Source of the DNA: Candidatus Geocrenenecus dongiae
Lineage (GTDB): Archaea; Thermoproteota; Nitrososphaeria_A; Caldarchaeales; Wolframiiraptoraceae
Assembly: GCA_023267855.1 (NCBI GenBank)
Contig: JALNLN010000008.1
Span: 7,237-67,807, forward strand
DNA length: 60,571 bases
Direction of reading: 5' to 3'
Shown here piece by piece: positions 52,523 through 60,571 of this stretch. The position numbers were made by a program, and so were the translations under genes. The notes under the pieces were generated by a model, which saw only the letters and a list, made by a program, of their open reading frames with translations, was not told the origin of the DNA and did not search any database. Position 1 is the first letter of the stretch; each line of letters opens with the position of its first letter.

Positions 52523-53276
52523 AGTTGAACGAGCAGTCGAAATTGAGGAAATCCAGACATCCAGAAATCTTCTAGAACAATTAGCATATCCATCTAGAAA
52601 CATTGATTATGCTACTAGAATTTTAAACGAATTTAAGAATCTCGGAATCTCCATGATCTACGTAACTTCTAACAAAGAACCATTACTTAAAATTCTTGGG
52701 AAAGGGTATAGAGGTATTGTATTAAAAGTTGTCTATAGAGATGGGATTGCAGTAGCTAAGGTTATGAGAATAGATTCAGGCATAGAATCGTTATCCAGAG
52801 AAGCAAATATGCTGGAGCTTGCAAACAAGATCGGTATCGGACCAAGACTATACAGCAAGTCTAATCATGTAATTGTGTTAGAGTATATTGAAGGTCAAGA
52901 GTTTGAAGAATGGATTGATAAGATAAGTTTAGAAGATATTGATATATTAAAGAAGGTTTTGAGAGAAGTCTTTCTTCAAGCTTACAAACTAGATAGCATA
53001 AATCTGGATCACGGTGAATTAAACGATCTTAGAGAACACGTAATCGTTAAATCCGACCTTACACCAGTAATAATAGATTTCGGAAAAGCAAGTCTAAACC
53101 GTAAACCTAAGAACGTGACTTCAGTATTCAGCTACATAACTCATGGTCCTCAGAGTAGAAAGATCATGAGTATGCTAGAAATCGAGGAACCACCAATCAA
53201 TACGGTTAAAGAATATAAGGTAAAGAGATCTGAAGAATCTTTCAAAAAACTACTAAAATCTCTAAACCTCGGGTAA
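52512..53276 (+). CDS. archaeal Ser/Thr protein kinase-like protein (COG2112 type)
   Basis: 254 residues, starting inside the cca gene. ILGKGYRGIVLKVVY (~59) is the glycine-rich loop, AVAKVMR carries the ATP-binding lysine, LEYIEGQEFEEWI (~120) is the hinge region, DHGELNDLREHVIV (~165) is the catalytic loop without the classical HRD, and VIIDFGKAS (~183) is the DFG motif. Such RIO/Bud32-like archaeal kinases are of unknown target. Coupling to cca hints at a tRNA-related role. Confidence 0.78.
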   Translation: MKDEVERAVEIEEIQTSRNLLEQLAYPSRNIDYATRILNEFKNLGISMIYVTSNKEPLLKILGKGYRGIVLKVVYRDGIAVAKVMRIDSGIESLSREANMLELANKIGIGPRLYSKSNHVIVLEYIEGQEFEEWIDKISLEDIDILKKVLREVFLQAYKLDSINLDHGELNDLREHVIVKSDLTPVIIDFGKASLNRKPKNVTSVFSYITHGPQSRKIMSMLEIEEPPINTVKEYKVKRSEESFKKLLKSLNLG

Positions 53277-53348
53277 CATGTATCTGAAATGTAAGTCTGC
53301 TTATTTCTTTATATCTTAGAGTACTGTTCAATATTCTGAGATATTATT

Positions 53349-54080
53349 ATGTCTTTGGAAGAAGAGAAGAGGAAGATAAGAGAAAAGATATGGAGAATTC
53401 TTGAAGAAAGAAACGTTGCTCGATTTCCTAGACCTGTTTATGGTAGGATACCTAATTTTGAAGGTGCTGAGATAGCTGGTAAGAAGATAGTAATGCTTAA
53501 AGAGTTTAGAGATGCGAAAGTGGTTAAGGTTAGCCCAGACAGCCCTCAAACATATATCCGCTTAACTTGTCTGAGAGAAGGTAAACTCTTAGTCATGCCT
53601 ACACCTAGGCTGAGAGAAGGTTTCCTAGTTCTTGATCCTTCCAAAATTCCGAGAAAAATGTATGAAAAGGCGGCAACGATTAAAGGAGCTTTCATATTCG
53701 GTGAGAAGATAAATCCTAGAGATCTTCCAGAGATAGATTTCATAGTTGTTGGATCTGTTGCAGTAGGTTTAGACGGATCTAGGATAGGAAAAGGTGAAGG
53801 ATACAGTGAGATAGAGTATGCAATACTTAGAGAATATAGTAGGGTTGGAGAAGAAACCTTGATAGCTACGAACATCCATGATCTCCAATTAATTGATAGA
53901 TGTCCAACCGAACCTTACGATGTATCTGTAGATATAATTGCAACACCAACAAAATTAATTAGAGTAAGTAATAGAGCACAGAGACCAAGAGGCATAATAT
54001 GGAGTTTAATAGATGAGAAAAAGATACATGAGATACCATTACTCAAGATTCTTAGAGAAGAAAATAAGGATAGACTTTAA
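53349..54080 (+). CDS. 5-formyltetrahydrofolate cyclo-ligase-like protein
   Basis: 243 residues. The N-terminus EEEKRKIREKIWRILEE, then KLLVMPTPRL (~82), FIVVGSVAVGLDGSRIGKGEGYSEIEYA (two pieces, ~135-162) and a C-terminal VDIIATPT strand match the MTHFS family, including the archaeal MTHFSD-like branch. In the bacterial enzyme the GKGxGYxDxE region binds ATP and folate. Archaeal members are poorly characterised, so the reaction is inferred from the family. A TTTATATC box ~43 nt upstream is the likely promoter. Confidence 0.8.
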   Translation: MSLEEEKRKIREKIWRILEERNVARFPRPVYGRIPNFEGAEIAGKKIVMLKEFRDAKVVKVSPDSPQTYIRLTCLREGKLLVMPTPRLREGFLVLDPSKIPRKMYEKAATIKGAFIFGEKINPRDLPEIDFIVVGSVAVGLDGSRIGKGEGYSEIEYAILREYSRVGEETLIATNIHDLQLIDRCPTEPYDVSVDIIATPTKLIRVSNRAQRPRGIIWSLIDEKKIHEIPLLKILREENKDRL

Positions 54081-54113
54081 TGGAAGCCTCTCCATCAGGA
54101 TCGACCTGGTTCT

Positions 54114-54617
54114 CTAGTATGTTGTTACACTTTTAACATGCGGGATCGTGCGTAGCTTACTTATTCCTTCTCCAGATAATGGTTTCTCTAAGACTAGGAT
54201 AAGCTTAGGTTCAGGAAACAATTCAGGATCTTCAGCTACAGCCTGTCTTATACTAATATTCTCTTCTGCAGCAATTTTAGACGCACCTGCAATTATTCCT
54301 GGAGCTGTAGGATCAGCTCTAATCTCTACTACGAAGTAACCTAGCTCTTTAGCTATTGGTGAAAGAAGTGCTCCTGCAGGTCTTAAACCTGTAAAGATTT
54401 TCCTTAAAGTTTCATCACTCAATAAGTATTCTACTGTTTTTCTAACAATTCTTCTATCTACACCTGCAGCTCTAGCTAGAGAAGTATCAGGTATTTCTAT
54501 AGGTCCAATAGTTATCTTACCGTCTCCAGTTATTCCAATACCATATTCTATCATTAATCTAACAATCTTTAATCTAGCTGGATAGTCTTTCAATTTTTCT
54601 TCAATCTTTTTCCACAT
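54114..54617 (-). CDS. ACT-domain regulator of amino acid metabolism
   Basis: 167 residues. An N-terminal winged HTH (~1-75: RLKIVRLMIEYGIGITGDGK, SLARAAGVDRRIVRKTVEYL) is followed by an ACT-like domain (~92-167: FVVEIRADPTAPGIIAGASK, LILVLEKPLSGEGISKLRT). This matches archaeal proteins described as regulators of amino acid metabolism with an ACT domain. It is divergent from trpB2 (118-nt gap), so it may control the trpB2-serA-aminotransferase genes by sensing an amino acid. Confidence 0.83.
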   Translation of the reverse strand: MWKKIEEKLKDYPARLKIVRLMIEYGIGITGDGKITIGPIEIPDTSLARAAGVDRRIVRKTVEYLLSDETLRKIFTGLRPAGALLSPIAKELGYFVVEIRADPTAPGIIAGASKIAAEENISIRQAVAEDPELFPEPKLILVLEKPLSGEGISKLRTIPHVKSVTTY

Positions 54618-54734
54618 ATCATGATACCCATGTATAATCTAAGTTGTACGAATATATGCATTTAGGTGGTAATAAGGGGTTTGGATTTTAAACATATAGG
54701 TATAAATATGAGCTTTATGGTATTTTTTTGATCA

Positions 54735-56138
54735 GTGATGGACATGTATAGAAAGGTATTATTATCTGAGGAAGAAATTCCGAAATTCTGGTATAATATA
54801 CTTCCAGATCTACCTAAACCACTACCACCACCAATAGATCCAGAAACAAAAGAACCTGTAAATCCAAAGAAACTTGAGACGATCTTCCCTAGAGCTCTGA
54901 TAAAACAAGAAATGTCTACTGAGAGATGGATACCTATTCCAGAAGAAGTAAGAGAGATATACACGTATTGGAGACCTACACCACTTTACAGAGCAGTTAG
55001 ATTAGAGAAGTTTTTGAAAACACCTGCTAGAATATATTATAAGTATGAAGGTGTAAGCCCTCCTGGATCCCATAAACCTAACACAGCGGTAGCACAAGCA
55101 TACTATAATATGAAGGAAGGTGTAGAGGTCTTAACAACTGAGACGGGCGCTGGACAGTGGGGTTCAGCATTAGCATTTGCTACAAACATTTTCGGTATGA
55201 AAGCGAGAATATATATGGTTAAGACAAGTTATGAACAGAAACCATATAGAAGAATAATGATGGAAGTATGGGGGGCGGAAGTCCTACCTAGTCCAAGTAA
55301 TAAAACTAGGTTTGGTAGAATGGTACTTGAGAAAGATCCAGATAATCCTGGAAGTTTAGGGATAGCTATCAGTGAAGCTATAGAAGATGCTTTAACACAT
55401 GAGAATGTAAAATACTCGTTAGGTAGCGTCTTAAACCATGTACTTATCCATCAAACAGTTCAAGGACTAGAAGCTAAGAAACAGTTAGAGCTTATAGATG
55501 AGTATCCAGATATCGTAGCAGGATGTGTAGGTGGTGGAAGTAGTTTCTCAGGATTATTCTGGCCATTCTACTATGATGTAGTTTCTGGAAAAGCGCCTAA
55601 GAATATTAGATTCGTGGCCACAGAACCGACAGCATGTCCAACCATGACTCGAGGAATCTATACATATGATTTTGGAGATACAGCCAAGCTTACACCACTC
55701 CTCCCAATGTATACGCTTGGCTCAGATTTCATCCCACCGCCAATACATGCAGGAGGATTAAGATATCATGGCGACGCACCAACACTCTGCCTCCTACTTA
55801 AAGAAGGATTCATAGAACCTAAAGCATACGATCAAATATCAGTTTTTGAAGCAGCAACACTATTCGCTAGAACAGAAGGTATAATTCCAGCACCTGAGCC
55901 ATCACATACAATAAAATTCGTAATTGAAGAAGCATTAAGAGCAAAAGAGGAGAATGAAGAAAAAGTTATCCTATTCAACTTATGTGGACATGGATACTTC
56001 GATCTCAAAGCGTATCAAGAATATTTTGAAGGAAACCTGAAACCATACTACTATCCAGAAGAGAAGATTAGAGAATCTATAGAAAGAATATTCAAAGAAT
56101 ATCCATGGATAAGTAATCTACCATATCTCAAAATTTAA
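54735..56138 (+). CDS. trpB2: tryptophan synthase beta-like protein, TrpB2 type
   Basis: 467 residues, longer than TrpB1 (~400) because of an N-terminal extension with [22 protein letters not shown] lysine: [14 protein letters not shown] (~110). [16 protein letters not shown] (~136), [14 protein letters not shown] (~257) and [12 protein letters not shown] (~337) are TrpB2 features. No trpA or other trp gene is nearby. TrpB2 enzymes from related archaea have been reported to use O-phosphoserine rather than serine; the next two genes could supply it. Confidence 0.92.
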   Translation: MMDMYRKVLLSEEEIPKFWYNILPDLPKPLPPPIDPETKEPVNPKKLETIFPRALIKQEMSTERWIPIPEEVREIYTYWRPTPLYRAVRLEKFLKTPARIYYKYEGVSPPGSHKPNTAVAQAYYNMKEGVEVLTTETGAGQWGSALAFATNIFGMKARIYMVKTSYEQKPYRRIMMEVWGAEVLPSPSNKTRFGRMVLEKDPDNPGSLGIAISEAIEDALTHENVKYSLGSVLNHVLIHQTVQGLEAKKQLELIDEYPDIVAGCVGGGSSFSGLFWPFYYDVVSGKAPKNIRFVATEPTACPTMTRGIYTYDFGDTAKLTPLLPMYTLGSDFIPPPIHAGGLRYHGDAPTLCLLLKEGFIEPKAYDQISVFEAATLFARTEGIIPAPEPSHTIKFVIEEALRAKEENEEKVILFNLCGHGYFDLKAYQEYFEGNLKPYYYPEEKIRESIERIFKEYPWISNLPYLKI

Positions 56139-56192
56139 ATGGAGCTCGTGTAAAATATTTTACAAAATTTCGGGGGGTGCGTAACATTTCAG

Positions 56193-57116
56193 GTAAAGAT
56201 TCTGGTTACAGACCCACTTCATGAAGATGCTCTAAACCTTCTACACAACTATCCAAACATATCTGTTGATTATTTCCCAGAGATTTCTAGAGAAAAACTT
56301 CTGGAAATCATACATGAGTACGATGCCATGATAGTTAGAGATAGGACAAAGATTACATATGAAATTCTAGACAAAGCCTCCAAATTAAAGATAATTGTTA
56401 GAGCTGGAAGTGGCTTAGACAATATTGATGTAGAACATGCTTTGAAGAAAGATATAAAAGTATTCAATACACCTGACGCTGTTTCAGATTCTGTTGCAGA
56501 ACTAACGATAGGCTTGATGATAATGCTCTCCCGTAAACTCTACCAAGCAGTAGACTCTCTGAAGAAAGGACTATGGTTAAAGAATAATCTAATGGGGTTC
56601 GAGTTAAGTGGTAAGACTGTCGGGATAATTGGAGTAGGACGTATAGGAAGTAGAGTTGCAAAGATAGCTAAAGCACTCAACATGAAAATACTACTCTACG
56701 ATATTGTGAAAGTATCTGAAGATCTAGTTAGAGAAGTTGGAGGAGTACAGGTAGATCTGGAAACACTGTTAAGAGAATCCGATTATGTTACTCTCCATGT
56801 TCCACTAACTCCAGAGACAGAAAAGATGATTGGAGAAAGAGAGTTAAAGATTATGAAGAAAACCGCCTTCTTGATAAATACAGCTAGAGGGAAGATAGTT
56901 GATTCGGAAGCATTATACAAAGCACTGATAGAGAGATGGATTGCAGGTGTAGCTCTAGATGTTTATGAGGTCGAGCCGCCACTAAACCTAAAACTATTAC
57001 AGCTAGATAACGTTGTTTGTACACCTCATATCGGGGCTCAGACAATTGAAGCTAGAAGAAAAGCATCTATACTTGCTGTAAAGACACTACTAGAAAACTT
57101 ACTCACAGGAAGGTGA
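56193..57116 (+). CDS. serA: D-3-phosphoglycerate dehydrogenase (SerA-like), start unresolved
   Basis: About 308 residues. VKILVTDPLHEDALNLL is the conserved N-terminus, followed by RAGSGLDNIDVEHA (~70), the NAD motif GIIGVGRIGSRVA (~146), LINTARGKIVDSEAL (~225) and TPHIGAQT (~284) of the 2-hydroxyacid dehydrogenases. The short form lacks an ACT domain. Homologous sequence begins ~135 nt upstream of the first in-frame ATG (56328), yet no ATG, GTG or TTG precedes it. A strong GGGGGGTG (56172-56179) is six nt before an ATT (56186) that is one frame off. The start may be ATT 56199, GTA, or ATT 56186 with a frame change or sequencing indel. Confidence 0.85.
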   Translation, partial: VKILVTDPLHEDALNLLHNYPNISVDYFPEISREKLLEIIHEYDAMIVRDRTKITYEILDKASKLKIIVRAGSGLDNIDVEHALKKDIKVFNTPDAVSDSVAELTIGLMIMLSRKLYQAVDSLKKGLWLKNNLMGFELSGKTVGIIGVGRIGSRVAKIAKALNMKILLYDIVKVSEDLVREVGGVQVDLETLLRESDYVTLHVPLTPETEKMIGERELKIMKKTAFLINTARGKIVDSEALYKALIERWIAGVALDVYEVEPPLNLKLLQLDNVVCTPHIGAQTIEARRKASILAVKTLLENLLTGR

Positions 57117-57152
57117 AATAGATTACGCAAATACGGTATGGAGGTTAGAAGT

Positions 57153-58259
57153 ATGAAAATCCTGATGACACCTGGTCCAGTAGATCTACATCCAAGAGTT
57201 AGAAGAGCGATGTCTAGACAAGTTGTTAGTCATAGATCTCGAGAGTTCCACAACCTCGTAAAATCCATAGTAGATAAAGCCAGAGAAATCTTCCAGACAG
57301 AGAACGATATATTCATCTTAACTGGTTCTGGAACACTTGGAGTAGAATTCGGTTTAGCTAATATTCTAGACCCAGATGAAAACATACTGGTACCAATATA
57401 CGGTGTTTTCTGTGAAAGGATGGCTGAAACAATTAAACGTTATAGAGGTAGACCAGTAACAATAGAGATAGATTGGCGTAAATCTATAGATTCAGCAATA
57501 CTGGAAGAAAATCTTCCACGTCTTGGAGAACAGGTAGTAGCGGTATCAATTGTACATAATGAAACATCCGCTGGAACCATGGTGAAAGAATTAGAGAAAA
57601 TTGCTAACATAGTTAAAGACTATGGGAAACTATTCATCGTAGATGCAGTCTCCTCGCTTGGCGGTGTACCTCTCCCAGTAGATAAGATTGGAATAGACAT
57701 ATGTATAACAGCCTCCCAGAAATGTTTAGGAGGACCACCTGGACTCTCACTAATATCTGTAAGTAAAGAAGCATGGAAAAAGATTGAAAAGAAATCTAGT
57801 AAACCTCCATTATATATAGATGCAACAAGATTCAAACAATCAATAGAGAAATATGAAACACCGTTCACACCATCGATAAACCTTCTATATGGTCTAGAAG
57901 AAGCTCTTAAGATAATAATTGAAGAAGGATTAGAGAACTGGCAGAGAAAGCATCTCGAATGTTCTCAACTACTTTACGAAGAAATATCAAAAATAGGATT
58001 AAGCATATACCCAGAAAAAGAATATAGATCTATCACAGTAATATCAGCTATACCTCCAGACGATGTAAAACCAAGAGACATAGTAGAGAAGATGGAAGAA
58101 AACAGTATAACAATAGCTGAAGGAATGGGGAAACTTAAAGACAAAATAATAAGAATAGCATGCATGGCAAATATAAGTAAAAGAAGGATAAAATACTTCA
58201 GTCGAACGTTAAGGAAAGTCATAGAAGATCTGAGAAATGCATCTAACCCAAATTTCTAA
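57153..58259 (+). CDS. class V aminotransferase (serine/alanine-glyoxylate or phosphoserine type)
   Basis: 368 residues from ATG 57153, six nt after GAGGTT; ATG 57138 would add five. MTPGPVDLHPRVRRAM (~4), LTGSGTLGVEFG (~57), VSIVHNETSAG (~135), VDAVSSLGG (cofactor Asp, ~165) and the PLP lysine in TASQKCLGGPPGLS (~187) are diagnostic. The family is often annotated as SgaA/AgxT, and some archaeal members make phosphoserine. Its position after serA supports that role. Confidence 0.88.
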   Translation: MKILMTPGPVDLHPRVRRAMSRQVVSHRSREFHNLVKSIVDKAREIFQTENDIFILTGSGTLGVEFGLANILDPDENILVPIYGVFCERMAETIKRYRGRPVTIEIDWRKSIDSAILEENLPRLGEQVVAVSIVHNETSAGTMVKELEKIANIVKDYGKLFIVDAVSSLGGVPLPVDKIGIDICITASQKCLGGPPGLSLISVSKEAWKKIEKKSSKPPLYIDATRFKQSIEKYETPFTPSINLLYGLEEALKIIIEEGLENWQRKHLECSQLLYEEISKIGLSIYPEKEYRSITVISAIPPDDVKPRDIVEKMEENSITIAEGMGKLKDKIIRIACMANISKRRIKYFSRTLRKVIEDLRNASNPNF

Positions 58260-58437
58260 ATTTAGCTAACATTTCCTACAGATTTGCTTAAACTCTCTAT
58301 AGCTCCTATCTATACTTCAAATTTCAAATCGTGTTTGACTTGTTAAGAGTGGATATTCCAGCTTCTCAACAAACTTGACCATCTTACTGAAGAGTTTTGA
58401 GGAAAGTTTTAAGATCCAGTAAGAAAAACTCTTAAGC

Positions 58438-59592
58438 ATGCTTTCAGGGAGAATACTACTCTTAATTTCTTTTATGGCCTACGTGTTCTACGCTATTCTA
58501 GCTACAGAGATAGGTCCCGCTCTACCAGAGATAAGTTTAGAATTTAAGTTAAGTGAAGCTATAACCGGGATTGTTGTAAGTTTACAATTTGTAGCAGGGA
58601 TTTTAGCAGTTCTCGGAGGTTTTCTTTCAGATATTTTTGGAAGTGTACGTTTCATCTCTATCTCTCTTGGGCTAATTGGAGTGTCTGCACTATTACTATC
58701 ATACTCTACAGATTTATTCATAATTGGGCTGGCATTCTTCTTAATGGGTACCGGGTTCTCCTTCTTTGAAGCATCAGTAAACGCATTTATCTCAAGTATT
58801 TTTTCTGAAAAGAGAGGCATGTCTATTAACCTACTTCATATAGGGTGGGGTGTCGGATCTACTCTAGGTCCAGTAATGATTGCTTTTACAATTCTATCAT
58901 ATGGAAGCTGGAGGTTGGGGTACCTAATGATCGTCCCGTTCATGATATTTTTCTCACTAGTTTATGGAATCTTTATTCAGAGAAGTTTCAAGATTGCAGA
59001 GAGTGGAGAAGAATTGAAGAGAAAACATAGAGATTCTGGAAAAAGTTTGCTGATAAGTGTGCTACCAGTTTTCCTTACATCTTTCTTATTGATGTCGTGT
59101 AAGCTTGGAATAAATACTTGGCTACCATATATTCTTCAAGACCAGGGAGGAACAATAATGGAAGCTAGTTTAACTATAAGCTTATTCTGGATGTTGATAA
59201 GTGTTGGGAGATTGGTGTGGGCGCCTTTCGTAGATAGACTAGGATACTGGAGGGTAGTAACGTTCACCAGTTTAGCATCTTTAATTCTTCTAATTCCTAC
59301 AATCCTGCCAATTCCACTACACACTAAAATGATACTATATTCTAGTATAGGTTTCTTTCTAGGCCCGATATATCCAACTTTAATAGCGATTACAACCACA
59401 TACTCTCCTAAAAGAGGCGGAACCCTAGTAGGAGCTATCTACGCATTTGGAACTCTTGGAACAGTCTTCTCAACTATCATTACGGGATTTACAATAGAAT
59501 TATTCGGATCATCCATAGCTCAAATAATATTCCCAGCTATCTTAAGTCTAATCTTGGCTACCTCCTACACCTCTTTAAAACAATTAAGATAA
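58438..59592 (+). CDS. major facilitator superfamily transporter
   Basis: 384 residues with about twelve membrane helices. The loop between helices 2 and 3 has GGFLSDIFGSVRF (~61-73), the MFS motif A variant, and the second half repeats it as APFVDRLGYWRV (~261). GMSINLLHIGWGVGSTLGPV (~128) resembles sugar/fucose-type and nitrate-type MFS members. Substrate unknown. The 178-nt gap before it has only TATA-like sequence and no gene. Confidence 0.85.
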   Translation: MLSGRILLLISFMAYVFYAILATEIGPALPEISLEFKLSEAITGIVVSLQFVAGILAVLGGFLSDIFGSVRFISISLGLIGVSALLLSYSTDLFIIGLAFFLMGTGFSFFEASVNAFISSIFSEKRGMSINLLHIGWGVGSTLGPVMIAFTILSYGSWRLGYLMIVPFMIFFSLVYGIFIQRSFKIAESGEELKRKHRDSGKSLLISVLPVFLTSFLLMSCKLGINTWLPYILQDQGGTIMEASLTISLFWMLISVGRLVWAPFVDRLGYWRVVTFTSLASLILLIPTILPIPLHTKMILYSSIGFFLGPIYPTLIAITTTYSPKRGGTLVGAIYAFGTLGTVFSTIITGFTIELFGSSIAQIIFPAILSLILATSYTSLKQLR

Positions 59593-59650
59593 TTCTAAAA
59601 AGAAGCAAATGAAAAACTAATTAAAACCTAGGTATGAAAGATCATATGGT

Positions 59651-59743
59651 GGGGCCGTGGTCTAGCTTGGCTATGACTCCAGCCTGGGGAACTCCAAATG
59701 TCCAGTACGCTGGAAATCCTGGGTTCAAATCCCAGCGGCCCCA
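59651..59743 (+). tRNA. tRNA-Pro (anticodon GGG) with an 18-nt intron
   Basis: Acceptor GGGGCCG/CGGCCCC, D-arm GTC/GAC, anticodon stem CCAGC/GCTGG, T-arm CTGGG-TTCAAAT-CCCAG, discriminator A and no encoded CCA. The 25-nt anticodon loop region contains an intron at the usual 37/38 position; removing 59690-59707 leaves the 7-nt loop CTGGGGC with anticodon GGG. The tRNA is read by splicing endonuclease and RNA ligase in archaea. Confidence 0.93.
59690..59707 (+). other. tRNA-Pro intron with bulge-helix-bulge motif
   Basis: CTGG (59684-59687) pairs with CCAG (59702-59705) as a 4-bp central helix. GGA (59688-59690) and TAC (59706-59708) are the two 3-nt bulges. Cutting after the second base of each bulge releases 18 nt. 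The inner helix is short (AC with GT), so the motif is a minimal form. Confidence 0.8.
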
Positions 59744-59926
59744 CACCAAAAACCACAAACAGTACTTCTAGCTCTTCTATTATAAGTGACGGATAATTAT
59801 TGTTCTTCAGAGTTCTGCTGGAGACTAAATGTAACGTTAAAGTTGTTGGAGAATGTTGTAGGTTGATTATGGTTTTAGGATTATATTTTTGTAGTGGATT
59901 TCTTTGATTATTTTAGGTGTTTGTAG

Positions 59927-60046
59927 ATGCCTCAGAGGTTATGTAATATTGACATGAATCTTAATAATTGCAGTTGTACTTATGAGCCGTGTCCTAGAAA
60001 AGGTGTATGTTGTGAGTGTCGAGAGCGTCCAAATAAGCATTCTTAA
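59927..60046 (+). pseudogene. truncated Cys-rich small protein (DUF6485-like)
   Basis: 39 residues from ATG 59927, with AGGTG seven nt upstream. NNCSCTYEPCPRKGVCCEC matches the conserved Cys core of the DUF6485 family, whose members usually continue with RYHxxxxELPxCFF and are ~55-70 residues long. Here the sequence changes to RERPNKHS and stops, right where transposase-related DNA begins on the other strand. The 3' end was probably replaced by an IS insertion. The 183 nt between the tRNA and this ORF contain nothing else recognisable. Confidence 0.5.
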
Positions 60047-60571
60047 CCACCTCTCCATCTTATGGTTTGGTAGTATAGTGTGAATAGGTTTAGGGGTATG
60101 TTCAGGTTAGTTATTCTCTGCATACGGTCTCTTGTACTTAGCTTATTATAGAATACTGCTGTTCTCTCCTTAAGGTGTCTGAAGAATTTTCAATTCATTT
60201 ATACCATGGACCTCTATCAACTATAATCTTAGGCTTGTTCAAGCATAGTTTTAGGACTTTCTTAATGAATTTTAGAGTGTTTAGACAGCTCCTACAATAT
60301 GAAGCTTCTAGAGCAAGCAATTCCCTAGAATCTACATCTAATGCAACCATACGTATACTATAGTCTTCTCAACTTTAAGCTCTGTTTCATCAATAGCTAT
60401 GCATCTCCTATACCTTGATTCTAACACTATCTTCAATTTAGAAGATATGATCTTTGGAAGATAATGTACATCCGACTTACTTATAGGTTCTATAGCAATG
60501 CTTAGAATCTTCGAGACCTTCCTACAACCAACATGAAACATATAATCAAGAACAGCTAAAACTTTAACTTC
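60043..60571 (-). mobile_element. decayed DDE transposase (IS6-like), runs off the right edge
   Basis: Pieces of one transposase occur in order on the minus strand, but in different frames. Piece 1 (60571-60338) has RKVSKIL and CIAIDETELKVEK with the first catalytic Asp. Piece 2 (~60350-60185) reads VALDVDSRELLALEAS and KPKIIVDRGPWYK with the second Asp. Piece 3 (to 60043) reads RHLKERTAVFYNKLSTRD. At least two frameshifts are visible, and about 20 codons, including the catalytic Glu region, appear deleted between pieces 2 and 3. The element is therefore inactive. The IS6-like label rests on motif spacing and is tentative. Confidence 0.75.

Noticed and set aside
59744-59926. Possible CRISPR or repeat array after the tRNA
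   Set aside because: No repeated unit is visible; the stretch is AT-rich unique sequence.
60175-60363. Plus-strand 62-residue ORF near the right edge
   Set aside because: The minus strand here encodes recognisable transposase pieces; the plus-strand frame is a shadow.

Overview
The window comes from an archaeon. It carries DNA polymerase D large subunit (DP2), aIF2-alpha, Alba, Nop10, Sec61-beta, prefoldin-beta, Elf1, ribosomal proteins S27e and L44e, archaeal class I CCA-adding enzyme, GGGP synthase, AglB, a DUF2070 protein, and a tRNA-Pro split by an 18-nt intron. PolD together with Elf1, a tRNA intron and a Clp1-type kinase suggests a TACK-group lineage outside the core Crenarchaeota (for example Korarchaeota-, Aigarchaeota- or Bathyarchaeia-like); this placement is inference. 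The DNA is AT-rich with AGA/ATA-rich codon use. Genes are dense, and many start inside the preceding stop codon (ATGA, GTGA, TTGA overlaps). A Shine-Dalgarno of the GAGGTG/GGGGTG type about 6-7 nt before the start recurs and decides several starts.

Layout. 1-2.3 kb: a ParB-like gene with a frame change, tRNA-Ala(CGC) and an M20 deacylase. 2.4-9.4 kb: a class III aminotransferase, a PotD-PotABC-type polyamine transporter and a saccharopine-dehydrogenase-like enzyme that seems to start at CTG. 9.5-17.1 kb: an RNase H-fold protein, a Clp1-like kinase (apparent ATT start), paired ECF-type ATPases, DHH phosphoesterase, prefoldin, Elf1, GGGPS, KaiC-like ATPase and SufT-like protein. 17.3-28.3 kb: DP2, a winged helix protein, Sec61-beta, beta-lactamase-fold nuclease, DUF2070, Alba, an aminotransferase homologue without its PLP lysine, and the L44e/S27e/aIF2-alpha/Nop10/PAC2 translation cluster. 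28.3-36.3 kb, minus strand: a run lipA-lpd-lipB, a large secreted protein, two small membrane proteins and aglB.

36.4-49.8 kb is the metabolic centre. A four-subunit pyruvate-type ferredoxin oxidoreductase (porGDAB) is followed, across a divergently transcribed Cys-containing winged-helix protein, by one tight operon of eight genes: korDABG, a 1137-residue HdrA-HdrA-MvhD fusion, an HdrC-HdrB (HdrD-like) fusion, etfA and etfB. The arrangement suggests that 2-oxoacid oxidation, an Hdr-type flavin/iron-sulfur hub and an electron-transfer flavoprotein work as one electron-transfer (possibly bifurcating or confurcating) system. This is the most interesting part of the window.

49.8-59.6 kb: thymidylate kinase, ThpR, CCA-adding enzyme, a COG2112-type kinase, a 5-formyl-THF cyclo-ligase-like protein, an ACT-domain regulator, then trpB2-serA-class V aminotransferase (possibly a phosphoserine supply for TrpB2), and an MFS transporter. 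59.65 kb to the end: tRNA-Pro(GGG) with an intron, a truncated Cys-rich small protein (DUF6485-like), and a decayed DDE transposase running off the right edge.
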